A stretch of DNA of 64,000 nucleotides from Ktedonobacteraceae bacterium (GCA_035653615.1 DASRBN010000008.1:47521-111520), one strand, 5' to 3'. Counted from the first letter of the stretch, positions 35,370 to 44,246 are shown. A program made the numbers and translations. Notes: generated by a model not told the origin, from the sequence alone.

Positions 35370-35400
35370 GTAGGACGCGACGAATCGCGTCCTACCTTTT
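35370..35400 (+). terminator. REP-derived terminator of the GPFGP gene
   Basis: GTAGGACGCGA, a 4-nt loop and TCGCGTCCTAC, followed by CTTTTTATTTA. The stem has the same plan as the dispersed GTAGGGGC repeats, and a T-rich tail makes it a working-looking terminator. It lies 22 bp after the stop. Confidence 0.7.
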
Positions 35401-35429
35401 TATTTATGGAATTTCACAGAAAAACCGGG

Positions 35430-35490
35430 CAACGAGGCCGATGAATTTGCGCCGCGGCTGTGCCGTAGGGGCCGATTCATCGCGCCCCAT
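35430..35490. repeat. GTAGGGGC-type repeat (copy matching the kinase linker)
   Basis: A 24-nt stretch at 35464-35487 (CGTAGGGGCCGATTCATC and six further bases) is identical to the minus strand inside the kinase-LuxR gene. An imperfect inverse GGCCGATGAATT lies at about 35434. Confidence 0.65.
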
Positions 35491-35583
35491 AATCGTCGTA
35501 ATACTTTGTCCAAACACATTAATAGAACCAGCGAGCGATTTGCGAACGGCAGGAAGCCAGGTCATTTTTGAGCGGCTGCAAGG

Positions 35584-36333
35584 CTAGCGTTCCTGGTCCG
35601 TCGGTCGAATGAGAATTTCATTGACATTGACATGCGCCGGTTGTGTTACCGCATACATAATGGCTGCCGCGATGTCCTCGCTCTGCAGGGGTCTTATCGA
35701 GTGAACCCATTCCTGGGTCTCCCTTTTTGCTTCGGGGTTGGTAATATGCTCGGTCAACTCCGTTGCCACCGCACCCGGTTCAATCAGCGTCACGCGGATA
35801 TGATGCTGGTAGACTTCTTGCCTCAGCGCTTCTGAAAATGCGCCGACGCCCCACTTGGTAGCGTTGTAGACACCGCTGCCCGCCCGCGCCGTGCGGCCTG
35901 CCACGGATGAGACATTGACAATGTGCCCGCCATTTTGCGCTTTCATCACCGGTATGGCAGCGTGCGTCGCATACAGCAGGCCCAGCAGGTTGACGCTCAC
36001 CATGCGCCGCCAATCCTCCGTATCTGCCCCCTCGATTGGGCCCAGCAGCATCAGGCCCGCATTATTCACCAGGATGTCCAGGTGACCCCAGCGCCCGCTG
36101 GCCGTATGCACCATATCATTGGCCTGCTTTTCATCGGCCACGTCCGCGATAATCGGCATAGCCTGCCCACCATTTTTCTCAATCTGCCTGGCCAGTTCCT
36201 CCAGCCTTTCATGCCGGCGAGCCGCCAGCGCGATATACGCTCCTTCAGCCGCCAAAGCCAGTGCCGTCGCCTCGCCTATGCCCGACGAAGCCCCGGTTAC
36301 AAGCGCCACCTTGCCATTCAATTTACCTGCCAT
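35584..36333 (-). CDS. Short-chain dehydrogenase/reductase
   Basis: This NAD(P)-dependent classical SDR has 249 residues. The cofactor motif is [15 protein letters not shown]. The later NNAG segment is followed by a catalytic triad of Ser (VNVSSVAG), Tyr and Lys (YNATKWGV). The substrate is unknown; many relatives act on alcohols, sugars or 3-oxoacyl chains. The start has AAAGGA upstream. Confidence 0.9.
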   Translation of the reverse strand: MAGKLNGKVALVTGASSGIGEATALALAAEGAYIALAARRHERLEELARQIEKNGGQAMPIIADVADEKQANDMVHTASGRWGHLDILVNNAGLMLLGPIEGADTEDWRRMVSVNLLGLLYATHAAIPVMKAQNGGHIVNVSSVAGRTARAGSGVYNATKWGVGAFSEALRQEVYQHHIRVTLIEPGAVATELTEHITNPEAKRETQEWVHSIRPLQSEDIAAAIMYAVTQPAHVNVNEILIRPTDQER

Positions 36334-36658
36334 GATCTGATCTATCCTTTCCTGCTTCTTGAGAACGATAATAAGTTTCGATCAATCGATCTCCAAAGGC
36401 CTCGCGGAACAATGTTTCCTCTACCCGAAGAACGATCTACCATCGACTATGATACGTCGCACCGGTGCCTTCCGTTTCTTGCAGCCGGTACAGGATGTTC
36501 CCGTTCAGCTTGCTAATCTAATACATTTGTTCTACAATCAAGACCAGAAATATCTTTTGTCATTCTAAGCGCAGCATTGTCATTCTAAGCGCAGCATTGT
36601 CATTCTGAGCGCAGCGAAGAATCTCTATGTCTTAGCACGTAGCTAGAAGGAGTGGTTT
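36334..36658. other. 325-bp region with 20-bp tandem repeats
   Basis: This holds three tandem units of GTCATTCTAAGCGCAGCATT type at 36559-36578, 36579-36598 and 36599-36625. The last has a GTCATTCTGAGCGCAGCGAA form. No gene is supported between 36334 and 36550. Confidence 0.6.
36559..36625. repeat. Three-unit 20-bp tandem repeat
   Basis: The unit is GTCATTCTAAGCGCAGCATT, twice exactly and then diverged to the longer GTCATTCTGAGCGCAGCG form. Single copies of the longer form are at 34686-34710 (opposite strand) and 49747-49773. It looks like a local expansion of a dispersed element. Confidence 0.75.
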
Positions 36659-37111
36659 GTGAGTCAGACACATCAAACACAAAACGCGGACGCAAATCCC
36701 ATAGACAGTGGCAGAAGCGAGAACCTGCGCGATTCGCCGATGATGGCCCACCTGCTGGATGCCTTGCAGGATGGGACAGACATTGGACATTATGGTCGCC
36801 TGACATTTGTGATGGTTGCGCGCCATTTTATGGATGAGGATGAGATGGTGAAGCTACTGAGCAAGCAGCCCGATCATAATGAAACCGAGGCGCGGGCGCT
36901 GATTCAATCGGTGAAAGCACATGATTATAACCCGCCGAAGCGCGAGCGCATCCTGCAATGGCAGGCGCAGCAGGATTTTCCGATCTGCCCAACCCCCGAC
37001 GAGCCTGGCACCTGCAACGTCTACAATGAGCTACGCTTTCCACCGGACATCTATGAGAACATCAATGAGTTCTGGGAGGAGAGGGCTGAATCTGAAGATA
37101 ACAATAAATGA
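36659..37111 (+). CDS. Small protein resembling the primase large-subunit C-terminal domain
   Basis: I do not firmly recognise this 150-residue protein. The order HYGRLTFVMVARHFM, then KQPDHNE, DYNPPKRER and FPICP with GTCNVY resembles the C-terminal iron-sulphur domain of archaeal/eukaryotic primase large subunit (PriL), where HGGR, DYTPFSC and GDYHGCPF occur in the same order. Only two of the four cluster cysteines can be aligned, so an Fe-S cluster is uncertain. The first about 25 residues are polar. A GTG start has AAGGAG upstream. It is convergent with glutamate dehydrogenase, and the stop codon lies inside a 58-nt palindrome. The functional assignment is speculative. Confidence 0.4.
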   Translation: MSQTHQTQNADANPIDSGRSENLRDSPMMAHLLDALQDGTDIGHYGRLTFVMVARHFMDEDEMVKLLSKQPDHNETEARALIQSVKAHDYNPPKRERILQWQAQQDFPICPTPDEPGTCNVYNELRFPPDIYENINEFWEERAESEDNNK

Positions 37112-37166
37112 TTGCATGAAAAATCCCTCATGCGCTCGAGCGCATGAGGGATTTTTCATGCAATCA
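37109..37166. terminator. 58-nt perfect palindrome holding both stop codons
   Basis: Perfectly symmetric around 37137.5, with inner CTCGAG and an AAAAATCC/GGATTTTT stem giving T runs on both strands. The TGA of the plus gene (37109-37111) and the TGA of the glutamate dehydrogenase (37164-37166) are its two ends. It is a bidirectional terminator. Confidence 0.8.
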
Positions 37167-38417
37167 AGGATACACGCCGCGAATCTCGGTCGCCTCGGCT
37201 ACGCGAGCCACGGCCAGCAGGTACGCGCCCATGCGCAAATTCGTCTCCTGTTCGAGCGACTTCAGGCGTACAGCCTGATAGGAGCGTTCCATGATGCTTT
37301 CCAGGCGATTGTTGATCTCGTTCTCGGCCCAGAAGAAACGCTGCAGGTCCTGCACCCATTCAAAGTAGCTGACGGTGACGCCGCCGGCATTGGCCAGGAT
37401 ATCCGGCACGACGATAATGCCACGATCATTGAAGATGTGATCCGCATCCGGTGTCGTCGGCCCGTTGGCGGCCTCGATAATCAGGCGTGCCTTCACTCTT
37501 GAGGCATTTCTGCCTGTAAGCTGGTTCTCCAGGGCGGCGGGTACCAGTACATCGCAGGGGAGTTCCAGCAATTCGGCGTTCGTGAGTGACTCCGTTTCCG
37601 GCAGGCCTTTCAAGGTGCCGTGCTCTTTCGAATAACGCAGGGCGCGGTGGACATCGATGCCGTTGGAGTTATAGACGGCGCCATTGATATCGCTCAATCC
37701 AACGACCTTGCAGCCGAGCTCATGCAGCAGGCGGGCAGTGATGCTGCCGACGTTGCCAAAGCCCTGCACGACTACGACACTCTCCTCCGGGTTCATACCC
37801 ATATCCTTCATGGCCTCGCGCGTCACTACCTGCACGCCGCGCGCCGTCGCCTCCAGCCTGCCCTCGCTGCCGCCAATAGCCAGTGGTTTGCCGGTAATTA
37901 CAGCCGGAACCGAATAGCCCTGGTGCATCGAGTAGGTATCCATGATCCAGCCCATGATTTGCGGGTTGGTATTCATATCAGGGGCGGGAATGTCGCTATC
38001 GGGGCCGATCAGAATAGAAATCTCGGTCGCGTAGCGGCGGGTGAGACGTTCGAGTTCTGCGCGAGACAATTTATGAGGATCACAGATAACTCCACCCTTG
38101 GCACCACCGAAAGGGATGCCGACAACGGCGCACTTCCAGGTCATCCACATAGCCAGGGCGCGCACCTCATCAAGAGAAACCTCGGGGCTAAATCGAATAC
38201 CACCCTTGGCGGGGCCGCGGTTAATATTGTGCTGCACGCGATACCCCGTAAACATCTCGACATCACCATTATCCATACGCACAGGAAAATTGACCGTCAG
38301 TTCGCGTTTGGGTTTACGTAAAATAGCGCGCATGGCTTGCGAGAGTCCGAGACGCTCGGCAGCCTCGTCAAACTGTGCCACTGCAACCGCATAGGGATTT
38401 TCAACTTCAACAGCCAT
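37164..38417 (-). CDS. gdhA: Glutamate dehydrogenase (Glu/Leu/Phe/Val family)
   Basis: The protein has 417 residues, a normal length for hexameric NAD(P)-glutamate dehydrogenase. The substrate region has GPAKGGIRFSP and the catalytic lysine-containing WKCAVVGIPFGGAKGGV. The cofactor domain contains QGFGNVGSITARLL. It interconverts glutamate and 2-oxoglutarate plus ammonia. The cofactor preference cannot be decided. A very strong AAGGAGGT ribosome site precedes the ATG. No GTP-regulatory antenna domain is present. It appears monocistronic. Confidence 0.93.
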   Translation of the reverse strand: MAVEVENPYAVAVAQFDEAAERLGLSQAMRAILRKPKRELTVNFPVRMDNGDVEMFTGYRVQHNINRGPAKGGIRFSPEVSLDEVRALAMWMTWKCAVVGIPFGGAKGGVICDPHKLSRAELERLTRRYATEISILIGPDSDIPAPDMNTNPQIMGWIMDTYSMHQGYSVPAVITGKPLAIGGSEGRLEATARGVQVVTREAMKDMGMNPEESVVVVQGFGNVGSITARLLHELGCKVVGLSDINGAVYNSNGIDVHRALRYSKEHGTLKGLPETESLTNAELLELPCDVLVPAALENQLTGRNASRVKARLIIEAANGPTTPDADHIFNDRGIIVVPDILANAGGVTVSYFEWVQDLQRFFWAENEINNRLESIMERSYQAVRLKSLEQETNLRMGAYLLAVARVAEATEIRGVYP

Positions 38418-38590
38418 GGTTTAAGTACCTCCTTAACTTTGGGCCGATCATAGGCCATACATGCAACACTGCATCAATGAAGCGTCATTACTTCCTAATC
38501 ATAACACGTCCTGCGCAAACTTCTTATGGACATGCGCATTCGCAAGTCACCCGTGCCGGCAGGAAAAACGGAACACCGGTGGTCATAGAT

Positions 38591-38618
38591 GAAAGCCCGC
38601 CAGAAGTCAGGCGGGCCT
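38591..38618 (-). terminator. Hairpin downstream of the peptide-binding protein
   Basis: GCCCGCC, an 8-nt loop and GGCGGGC, followed on the minus strand by TTTC. It probably terminates the gene at 38680, but the T tract is weak. Confidence 0.5.
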
Positions 38619-38679
38619 TGACCGGTGTATTTACCTAAAGTATATCATCTCGCTTGTATGGCTTTCAAGGTGAGCTGAC

Positions 38680-40329
38680 TCAATGTTGCAGCAGGTACAC
38701 GTCCGACCAATCGCCGAAGTACAGGCCGGTATAATTCAGGCTCACGCCATGCACCCAGGAAGGAATGACTGCTGAGAGCGTCTCGTGATCGAGCGGCAGC
38801 CAACCAACATCGGTAATTGCGATCTGCTCGGCCTGGTTATACAGGGCTATACGCGCATCACCCGTTTCCTCCTCCGCCTGCATCACCGTCGAATCGAATG
38901 TTGGATTGCTCCATAAACCGCTATTGTCGGGAGCATTGGTGGTCAAATTCAACGTCAACCAATCATAGGGGTCGGGGAAGTCCGCCGTCCACTGCGTAAA
39001 GCCAAATTGCACCTCGTGGTTCGCGGTCTCCATGTTGTAGGCGGTCAGCTCGACCGGCAGCAATTTCACCTGAATGCCCAGCGCATTTTGCCACATCTGC
39101 TGTAAAGCGACGGCTTCCGAGGTAGACACCTGTGAATTGGGATATGAGAAGGTAATTTGTGGCACCTTCGTCACGTCTGGATAGACCGATTGTAGTAACG
39201 CCTTTGCCTTAGAAGGATTATAGGGAATACCCTGGTAGCCTGCTTGATAGCCGGGCATACCGGGCGGAATAATCGTGGGAGCAGCAATGGCCGATCCCTT
39301 GAAGATAGCAGTTGCCAGAAGCTGTTTATTGGTAGCATAGGCAAAAGCCTGGCGCACAGCCACATTATTAAACGGCGGCTTCGTATTGTTGAAGAAAAGC
39401 AAGTCTGTCTGTAACAACGAAGAGGAGACAAAGCCGGACATGTTTTTCGCTATGGACAGGTCCGCGGGCAGGATATTCCAGTCGAAGGCATATTGTCCGG
39501 CCTGGTAGGTCTTGAAAGCGGTAGAGGGGTCATTGACGAAGAGCATGTCTACCTCTTTCAACTTTGTCTTAGGGCCATAGTAATATGGATTAGGGACGAG
39601 TACCATTTTGACATTATGGTCCCATTCCTTGACCATAAATGGGCCGGTGCCCACACCACTGCCGGCAACGTGGTTCACCCAGTTCATCTGTCCATACTGA
39701 TGAATAATTTTCTCATTCAAGGGAAAAGAGATCGATGTCGCCAGCACGTCTAAGAAATAGGCGGTCGGCTTCGTCAGGGTAATCTGCAGGGTAGTATCAT
39801 TGAGGGCCTTCACTCCTGCCAGCACATTGGTTTTGCCAGTATTGACATCATTCGCGCCGACTATATTGCCTTCGAATAAGGTAGCAATCGGCGATGCTAC
39901 GGATGGGAGCAGCGCGCGGGTCAGGGTATAGACATACGACTGGGCAGTGACAGGAGTACCATCAGAGAACTTGATGTCAGGTTTGAGGGTAAAGGTATAG
40001 GTTTTTTCGTCGCTGGAAATAGTCCAGGTTGCCTGGTCTGACACAACATTCAAATTCTTGTCAAACCGCACCAGGCCGCTATAAATCATGCCCACAGCGA
40101 CAGCTGAGTTCGCATCCGGCCCCTGTGCCGGGTCAAGCACACTGATATCCTGGGTGCCAACATTTGGAAATATCAGCACCTGGTTGGACGCCAGGGCAGG
40201 AGTTCCATTCGCTTTGGGCGCGGTGGTGGTTCCACCGCTGCAAGCAGCAACAAGAAGGAGCAGAGCGATCAAAAAGGTCGATCTGATAAACACGCGCCGG
40301 GAAAGCCAGCAGCAAGATTGATTTTTCAC
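38680..40329 (-). CDS. Peptide/nickel-type ABC transporter substrate-binding lipoprotein
   Basis: The protein has 549 residues and is of the SBP_bac_5 (oligopeptide, DppA/OppA-like) type. The N-terminus has a signal peptide ending in the lipobox VAACSGG, so the Cys is lipidated and the protein is membrane anchored. Domain signatures include the early DISVLDPAQG, the segment YTFTLKPDIKFSDGTPVTA and a later NYTGLYFGDWSD end. It delivers oligopeptides or similar solutes to a permease that is not in the window, so this is an orphan component. The start is GTG at 40329, with a GAGATGAGAT ribosome-like site. Confidence 0.9.
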   Translation of the reverse strand: MKNQSCCWLSRRVFIRSTFLIALLLLVAACSGGTTTAPKANGTPALASNQVLIFPNVGTQDISVLDPAQGPDANSAVAVGMIYSGLVRFDKNLNVVSDQATWTISSDEKTYTFTLKPDIKFSDGTPVTAQSYVYTLTRALLPSVASPIATLFEGNIVGANDVNTGKTNVLAGVKALNDTTLQITLTKPTAYFLDVLATSISFPLNEKIIHQYGQMNWVNHVAGSGVGTGPFMVKEWDHNVKMVLVPNPYYYGPKTKLKEVDMLFVNDPSTAFKTYQAGQYAFDWNILPADLSIAKNMSGFVSSSLLQTDLLFFNNTKPPFNNVAVRQAFAYATNKQLLATAIFKGSAIAAPTIIPPGMPGYQAGYQGIPYNPSKAKALLQSVYPDVTKVPQITFSYPNSQVSTSEAVALQQMWQNALGIQVKLLPVELTAYNMETANHEVQFGFTQWTADFPDPYDWLTLNLTTNAPDNSGLWSNPTFDSTVMQAEEETGDARIALYNQAEQIAITDVGWLPLDHETLSAVIPSWVHGVSLNYTGLYFGDWSDVYLLQH

Positions 40330-40653
40330 ATCTCATCTCGCTTTCTATCTAAATGAAGCCATAAATAGACGTTTCGATATATTGCAATGGGAACATACCT
40401 TTCTCTATTGGCGTCCATTGTACTACTTCGGCAATGCCTGGGGCAAGCCAGATTCAGAAGTTGGCTTGCTCGATTTCACGGAATTGCCTCTTATAAAACA
40501 TGGACAAACAGGTAATTCTGCGTCTATAATGAGAATGGATAATCGTACTGTTCAACGACGAACAGAGGCTCCATTTCCAGCTTCCAGTTCGTGACTAGAG
40601 ACCAGGAAAGGAGGGACAGGTAAGCAGCGAGGAAGCTACTTATCCTGAACAGG
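40330..40653. other. 324-bp divergent region upstream of ilvE
   Basis: This holds the lipoprotein and ilvE promoters. An ilvE promoter is at 40501-40530. The transcript would carry about 120 nt of leader with an AGGAGGGACAG sequence at 40610-40620, too far from the ilvE ATG to be its ribosome site. No T-box or leader-peptide attenuator is recognised. Confidence 0.45.
40501..40530 (+). promoter_or_regulatory. Promoter of ilvE
   Basis: TGGACA at 40501-40506, an 18-bp spacer and TATAAT at 40525-40530. The -35 box has one mismatch; the -10 is consensus. Confidence 0.6.
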
Positions 40654-41610
40654 ATGGACGAAAAAGAACTTTTTATGAACGGCGAGTTCGTACCCGCCGA
40701 GCAGGGTGTCATTTCTGTACGCACACATGGTTTTGCCTACGGCACCGGCTGTTTTGAGGGTATCCGGGGATATTGGAATGAGAAGGATGAGCAGGTTTAC
40801 CTCTTCCGCCTGCGCGAACACTACAAGCGGTTCTTGAACTCGTGCAAGATTCTCCAGATTTCGCTTCCCTACAATATAGACCAGCTCATTGATTTGAGCG
40901 TAGAGCTTGTGCGCCGTAGTGGCCTGAAACAAAACCTCTACCTGCGACCGGTAGCTTACAAGGCCGATCAGACTATCGGTGTGCGCCTGCATGGGTTAGA
41001 AGACCATTTTATCATTACCATTTCACCCATGGGCGATTACATCGATACCAATGGGCTGCACTGCGGCGTGTCTTCCTGGCGTCGTGTCGACGATAACGCC
41101 ATCCCTGCGCGTGCCAAGCTAACCGGCGCTTATGTCAATTCGGCTTTCGCTAAAAGCGAGGCCATGCAAAATGGGTTTGATGAAGCGATCATGCTGACGA
41201 ACGAAGGACATGTCTCGGAGGGCAGCGCCGAAAACATTTTCCTGGTCATGAATGGCGAGCTTGTCACTCCTGCCCCTACCGAGAATATCCTGCTCGGCAT
41301 TACCCGCGATACAATTATTGAACTGGCGCGGCGAGAGCTAGGCCGAATTACCCGCGAGCGCCAGGTTGACCGTACAGAACTCTACATCGCCGATGAAATT
41401 TTCCTCTGTGGCACTGGCGCTCAGATTGCGCCCGTGGTGCGCGTAGATCACCGGCCTGTTGGAGACGGCAAGATTGGGCCGATTTCCAACGCATTATACA
41501 AACTGTATCACGATATTGTGCGAGGTCGCATCCCCGAATACCGCGAGCAATGGTGTACCCCTGTTTACGCTGCCGTACCGAGCCATCAGAGCGCTGAGGC
41601 GAAGGATTAG
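40654..41610 (+). CDS. ilvE: Branched-chain amino-acid aminotransferase
   Basis: This is a PLP-dependent fold-type IV aminotransferase of 318 residues. It transfers the amino group between glutamate and 2-oxo acids in valine, leucine and isoleucine metabolism. Visible signatures are an early GFAYGTGCFEGIRGYW, the PLP-lysine region IPARAKLTGAYVNSAFAKSEA (the lysine after IPARA), and EGSAENIF. The last segment GDGKIGPISNALY is typical of IlvE. No other ilv or leu genes are nearby. The ATG at 40654 has a weak ribosome site; an internal start at 40675 is possible. Confidence 0.9.
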   Translation: MDEKELFMNGEFVPAEQGVISVRTHGFAYGTGCFEGIRGYWNEKDEQVYLFRLREHYKRFLNSCKILQISLPYNIDQLIDLSVELVRRSGLKQNLYLRPVAYKADQTIGVRLHGLEDHFIITISPMGDYIDTNGLHCGVSSWRRVDDNAIPARAKLTGAYVNSAFAKSEAMQNGFDEAIMLTNEGHVSEGSAENIFLVMNGELVTPAPTENILLGITRDTIIELARRELGRITRERQVDRTELYIADEIFLCGTGAQIAPVVRVDHRPVGDGKIGPISNALYKLYHDIVRGRIPEYREQWCTPVYAAVPSHQSAEAKD

Positions 41611-41612
41611 CG

Positions 41613-41678
41613 TAAGAGGACATGAAAAAACAGCGAAACGGCCCCGGGGCCGTTTCGCTGTTTTTTCATGTCCTCTTA
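41613..41678. terminator. 66-nt perfect palindrome after ilvE
   Basis: Symmetric around 41645.5, with A6/T6 segments in the arms and a central CCCCGGGG. The T run on the plus strand makes it a strong intrinsic terminator, and the mirror run on the minus strand makes it bidirectional. Confidence 0.85.
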
Positions 41679-41849
41679 TTTTTTACTCTTGTGCTTGCTC
41701 ATCTATTCCCAAATGGAAGCACTTGCCGCATTCCGGCGCGTTTTCTCAGGATACCTGGACATTCTTACATCCCAGGAAGCAAGCCTCGGCTTACATTTGC
41801 GCGACCAGCTTCAGTACCTTCGTTCCGCAATAAGACCTGCATAAGTGCT

Positions 41850-42154
41850 ATGACTACACTCGAATCGGATAAAGTGGACAGGGCGCTGAGAGGTAAAATG
41901 AAAGCGGAGCGTCACGATACCGGAGATTGGTACTATACAGTTTTTAACAATCAAGGTATTGCAGTCTCTACAACAAGTCTTTCTAAGGTTCCAAACATAC
42001 GCTTAGTGCTAACCGCGTAAGCCTGATGGCCCGCCAATTATGCCTTGATAACTCAAAGCAATTTGTTGATCTTGTCTCCTGTTCACTCAAGCGTGAGGAT
42101 GCACTAGCGATTATGGAAACGAACTGCCCGCCTGAGAAACGTAGGCCAAGATAA
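41850..42154 (+). pseudogene. Frameshifted small protein gene (about 101 aa when restored)
   Basis: I do not know the family. Frame 1 starts MTTLESDKVDRALRGKMKAE, with the segment GDWYYTVFNNQGIAVSTTS. It stops early at 42018. Frame 2, from about 41987, reads SKHTLSANRVSLMARQLC and ends NCPPEKRRPR at 42154. Adding one G in the AAGG at 41985-41988 joins them into a single frame. The residue pattern across the joint is continuous, so a single-base deletion (or sequencing error) is likely. No ribosome site is obvious at the ATG. Confidence 0.5.
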
Positions 42155-42161
42155 TCCTGGG

Positions 42162-42203
42162 AAAAGTGAGGAGATGGCTAGGCGACTGTCTCCTCACTTT
42201 TTC
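42162..42203. terminator. Terminator between the two disrupted genes
   Basis: A 13-bp stem (AAAAGTGAGGAGA with TCTCCTCACTTTT), 14-nt loop and TTT on the plus strand. On the minus strand it also has a T4 run. It serves the frameshifted gene at 41850 and the convergent sedolisin remnant. Confidence 0.7.
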
Positions 42204-42237
42204 TCTTTCTAACTGATATTCGCGGTTCTTCTCTCCA

Positions 42238-43652
42238 TCAGGGCGCAATAGTCGGATCACTTAAGTATCCATTTGCTTTGCTGCTAACTAAATACTGTGC
42301 AATCGATGAGCCATTGCTCGCGTTGAGTGTGTGTATGTACTCATCACTAGAACCGCAATAGAGGATGCCATTATTGACAACAGGCGCGTCCACTATGGAG
42401 GCAACTGAAGGATCAAGGGTGTGAATACTGTAAAGTCTCCATTAGAGGAAACATAAATTGTTCCATTGACTACCACTGGCGTCCCTAAACTATGCTCGTA
42501 ATCTTCCTGGTGATACCAGATCAAGGTTCCATCACTAGCATTAAGCGCAAAGATGTAAAGGCTATCAGAAAAGTAGAGTATTCCATTGTTTCCTTTACCT
42601 TGAGCAATATCATGGAAAACATAGCTATAGCCCATTGTCGCGTTAAGTTGATAGAGGTACGGGTTGGCAAAACCTAGAGCAGGTTTGCCGTGCCCGAGGA
42701 GATAGCTATCGGCCAGGGCAGCTATCGCTGCCCACAGGGGAGCAGATGCGCTTGTCCCTCCAAGAACCAGCCATCCGCTGGGAAGACAATTTGAATCACC
42801 TGAATCAGTGCAGTAGACAGCATAGCCACTAGCCGGATCGGCATTCAGGGAAACATCTGGCGCCTCGCGGCAGAAAGTACCTGATGGTTGTTTGCACCAG
42901 GAGCCACTCTTGCTATATTTCTTTTCATTAACACCTGGTCCCGTCTGATATGCGGGCTGCTTCCAAAGGGTACTATTTCCCCCACCACCACCAGAACCAT
43001 TCGGATAATAACAGGTTTTAGATGTGCAATTGTTATTCCATGCAGTCTCCTTTCCACTTGGGTACGGTGGATTGGGATTGGGTCCAGGGTCCGCCCCGGA
43101 AAGCGAGGTACCTCCTACGGCTGTCACATATGGTTGTGACGCCGGATCATCGACCTGTAACTTTCCTTTACTATGATCTAATCCAAGACAACCAAAAGCT
43201 CCATTATCTCCTGATGCTGCGAACATGCTTTGTCCCTGTAGTGCCATTATCTTGAAAGATTGTGCTTCGGACATAATGACTTGTGAAGACGCCATAGACT
43301 CACATGATCCCCAACTCGTACTGATTGAATTTGCGGTGTCGTCTTCAGCCATTTGATAGTATGCCGATATTGTTCCCATATCGTTGTTTGGTGCCTCGTA
43401 CAATTCTATACGATCAACTGAAGAAGCGAGAGCTGCCATCATTTCAACATCGAGTGCGACCTCGCCTGCGCCGCTATGATCTGTTGGTCCACCATCCACT
43501 GAAATATCCTGCTGTGGAACCATAGTGAGGCCAAACTCGCTTTCATAAGCTGCAGCATCTCCTGGAGTATATCCTGATAACTCCATAAGCCCTGGTGTTA
43601 CTCCGCCGAAACGTGAAAAATTACTTCCCCTTTTCTCAGCATACCTGATTGT
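42238..43652 (-). pseudogene. Truncated sedolisin (S53) peptidase joined to PQQ-like propeller repeats
   Basis: The main open frame, about 43652 to 42393, carries the sedolisin catalytic domain: SRFGGVTPGLMELSGYTPGD, the E...D pair in GEVALDVEMM, ASGDNGA and the serine nucleophile GGTSASAPLW. It begins at a TAA at 43653-43655, so signal peptide and propeptide are lost. After FHDIAQGKGNNG the usual calcium-binding tail is replaced by propeller-like repeats (LYIFALNASDGTLIWY). A frameshift near 42417-42423 stops the frame. Continuing in the next frame gives a further repeat (IHTLNASNGSSI) and TGA at 42238. Both ends argue for a decaying chimera rather than a working protease. Confidence 0.7.
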
Positions 43653-43655
43653 TTA

Positions 43656-43722
43656 ATTTTTATCAATATTTTTGTTATTCGAAATTATATTTTAGTACGA
43701 TAGTTGGATACATCATCCCATT
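43656..43722. other. A+T-rich breakpoint upstream of the sedolisin remnant
   Basis: About 70 bp with no coding-like sequence between the truncated peptidase and the hairpin after rpsI. It probably marks the rearrangement breakpoint. Confidence 0.4.
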
Positions 43723-43804
43723 AGAGTTATAGAGACTTTAAATAAAAATGAGCGAAACGGTTCGAATCGTTTCGCTCATTTTTATTTAAAGTCTCTATAA
43801 CTCT
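43723..43804. terminator. 82-nt near-perfect palindrome after rpsI
   Basis: Symmetric around 43763.5 with a single G-T wobble next to the centre. The arms contain TTTAAATAAAAATGAGCG and its inverse. It begins four bases after the rpsI stop and ends the ribosomal supercluster. A and T runs lie inside both arms. Confidence 0.85.
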
Positions 43805-43807
43805 GAA

Positions 43808-44245
43808 TTAACGCTTCGTATACTGAGGTGCCTTACGGGCGCGCTTCAGACCGGGTTTCTTGCGTTCCTTCATGCGAGGGTCGCGGGTGAGGAAACCGGC
43901 TTTGCGCAATGTGGGCTTCCAGTCGGGATTAACACGCACCAGCGCGCGCGCTACGGCGTGTCGAATCGCTCCTGCCTGGCCGCTGGTGCCGCCACCTACG
44001 ACCCGGATCGTCATGGTGTACGCGTCGTTCAGATCGAGCACGCGCAGGGGGGCAGTCATTGTTGCATTGAGCGACTCACGGTTCCCAAAATACGCGCCAC
44101 TACTTTTGCCATTGATGGTAATGGTGCCATCACCGTTGGGGAAGAGACGAACACGCGCTACAGCCGTCTTGCGCCGTCCCATACCATAATAATATTCGCC
44201 TCGAGTGGTATCAGCCAAGGTAGCTACTCCTCTTCTTTCGTTCAC
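43808..44245 (-). CDS. rpsI: Ribosomal protein S9
   Basis: S9 of the small subunit, 145 residues, with a tail reaching the P-site tRNA. The core begins YYYGMGRRKTAVARVRLFPN and ends in the basic KKPGLKRARKAPQYTKR. An N-terminal extension of about 19 residues precedes the core, slightly more than usual. It is the last gene of the cluster and lies one base after rplM. The 82-nt palindrome follows. Confidence 0.95.
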   Translation of the reverse strand: MNERRGVATLADTTRGEYYYGMGRRKTAVARVRLFPNGDGTITINGKSSGAYFGNRESLNATMTAPLRVLDLNDAYTMTIRVVGGGTSGQAGAIRHAVARALVRVNPDWKPTLRKAGFLTRDPRMKERKKPGLKRARKAPQYTKR

Positions 44246-44246
44246 T

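Noticed and set aside
36559..36625. CRISPR array
   Set aside because: The units are directly tandem without spacers, so this is a tandem repeat and not a CRISPR.
41622..42020. 132-residue plus frame through the ilvE palindrome
   Set aside because: Its first part is the hairpin itself. Only the section from 41850 has coding-like sequence, which I list as a frameshifted gene.
43656..43722. Upstream part of the sedolisin gene in another frame
   Set aside because: I found no sedolisin propeptide-like sequence there; the region is A+T-rich and non-coding.
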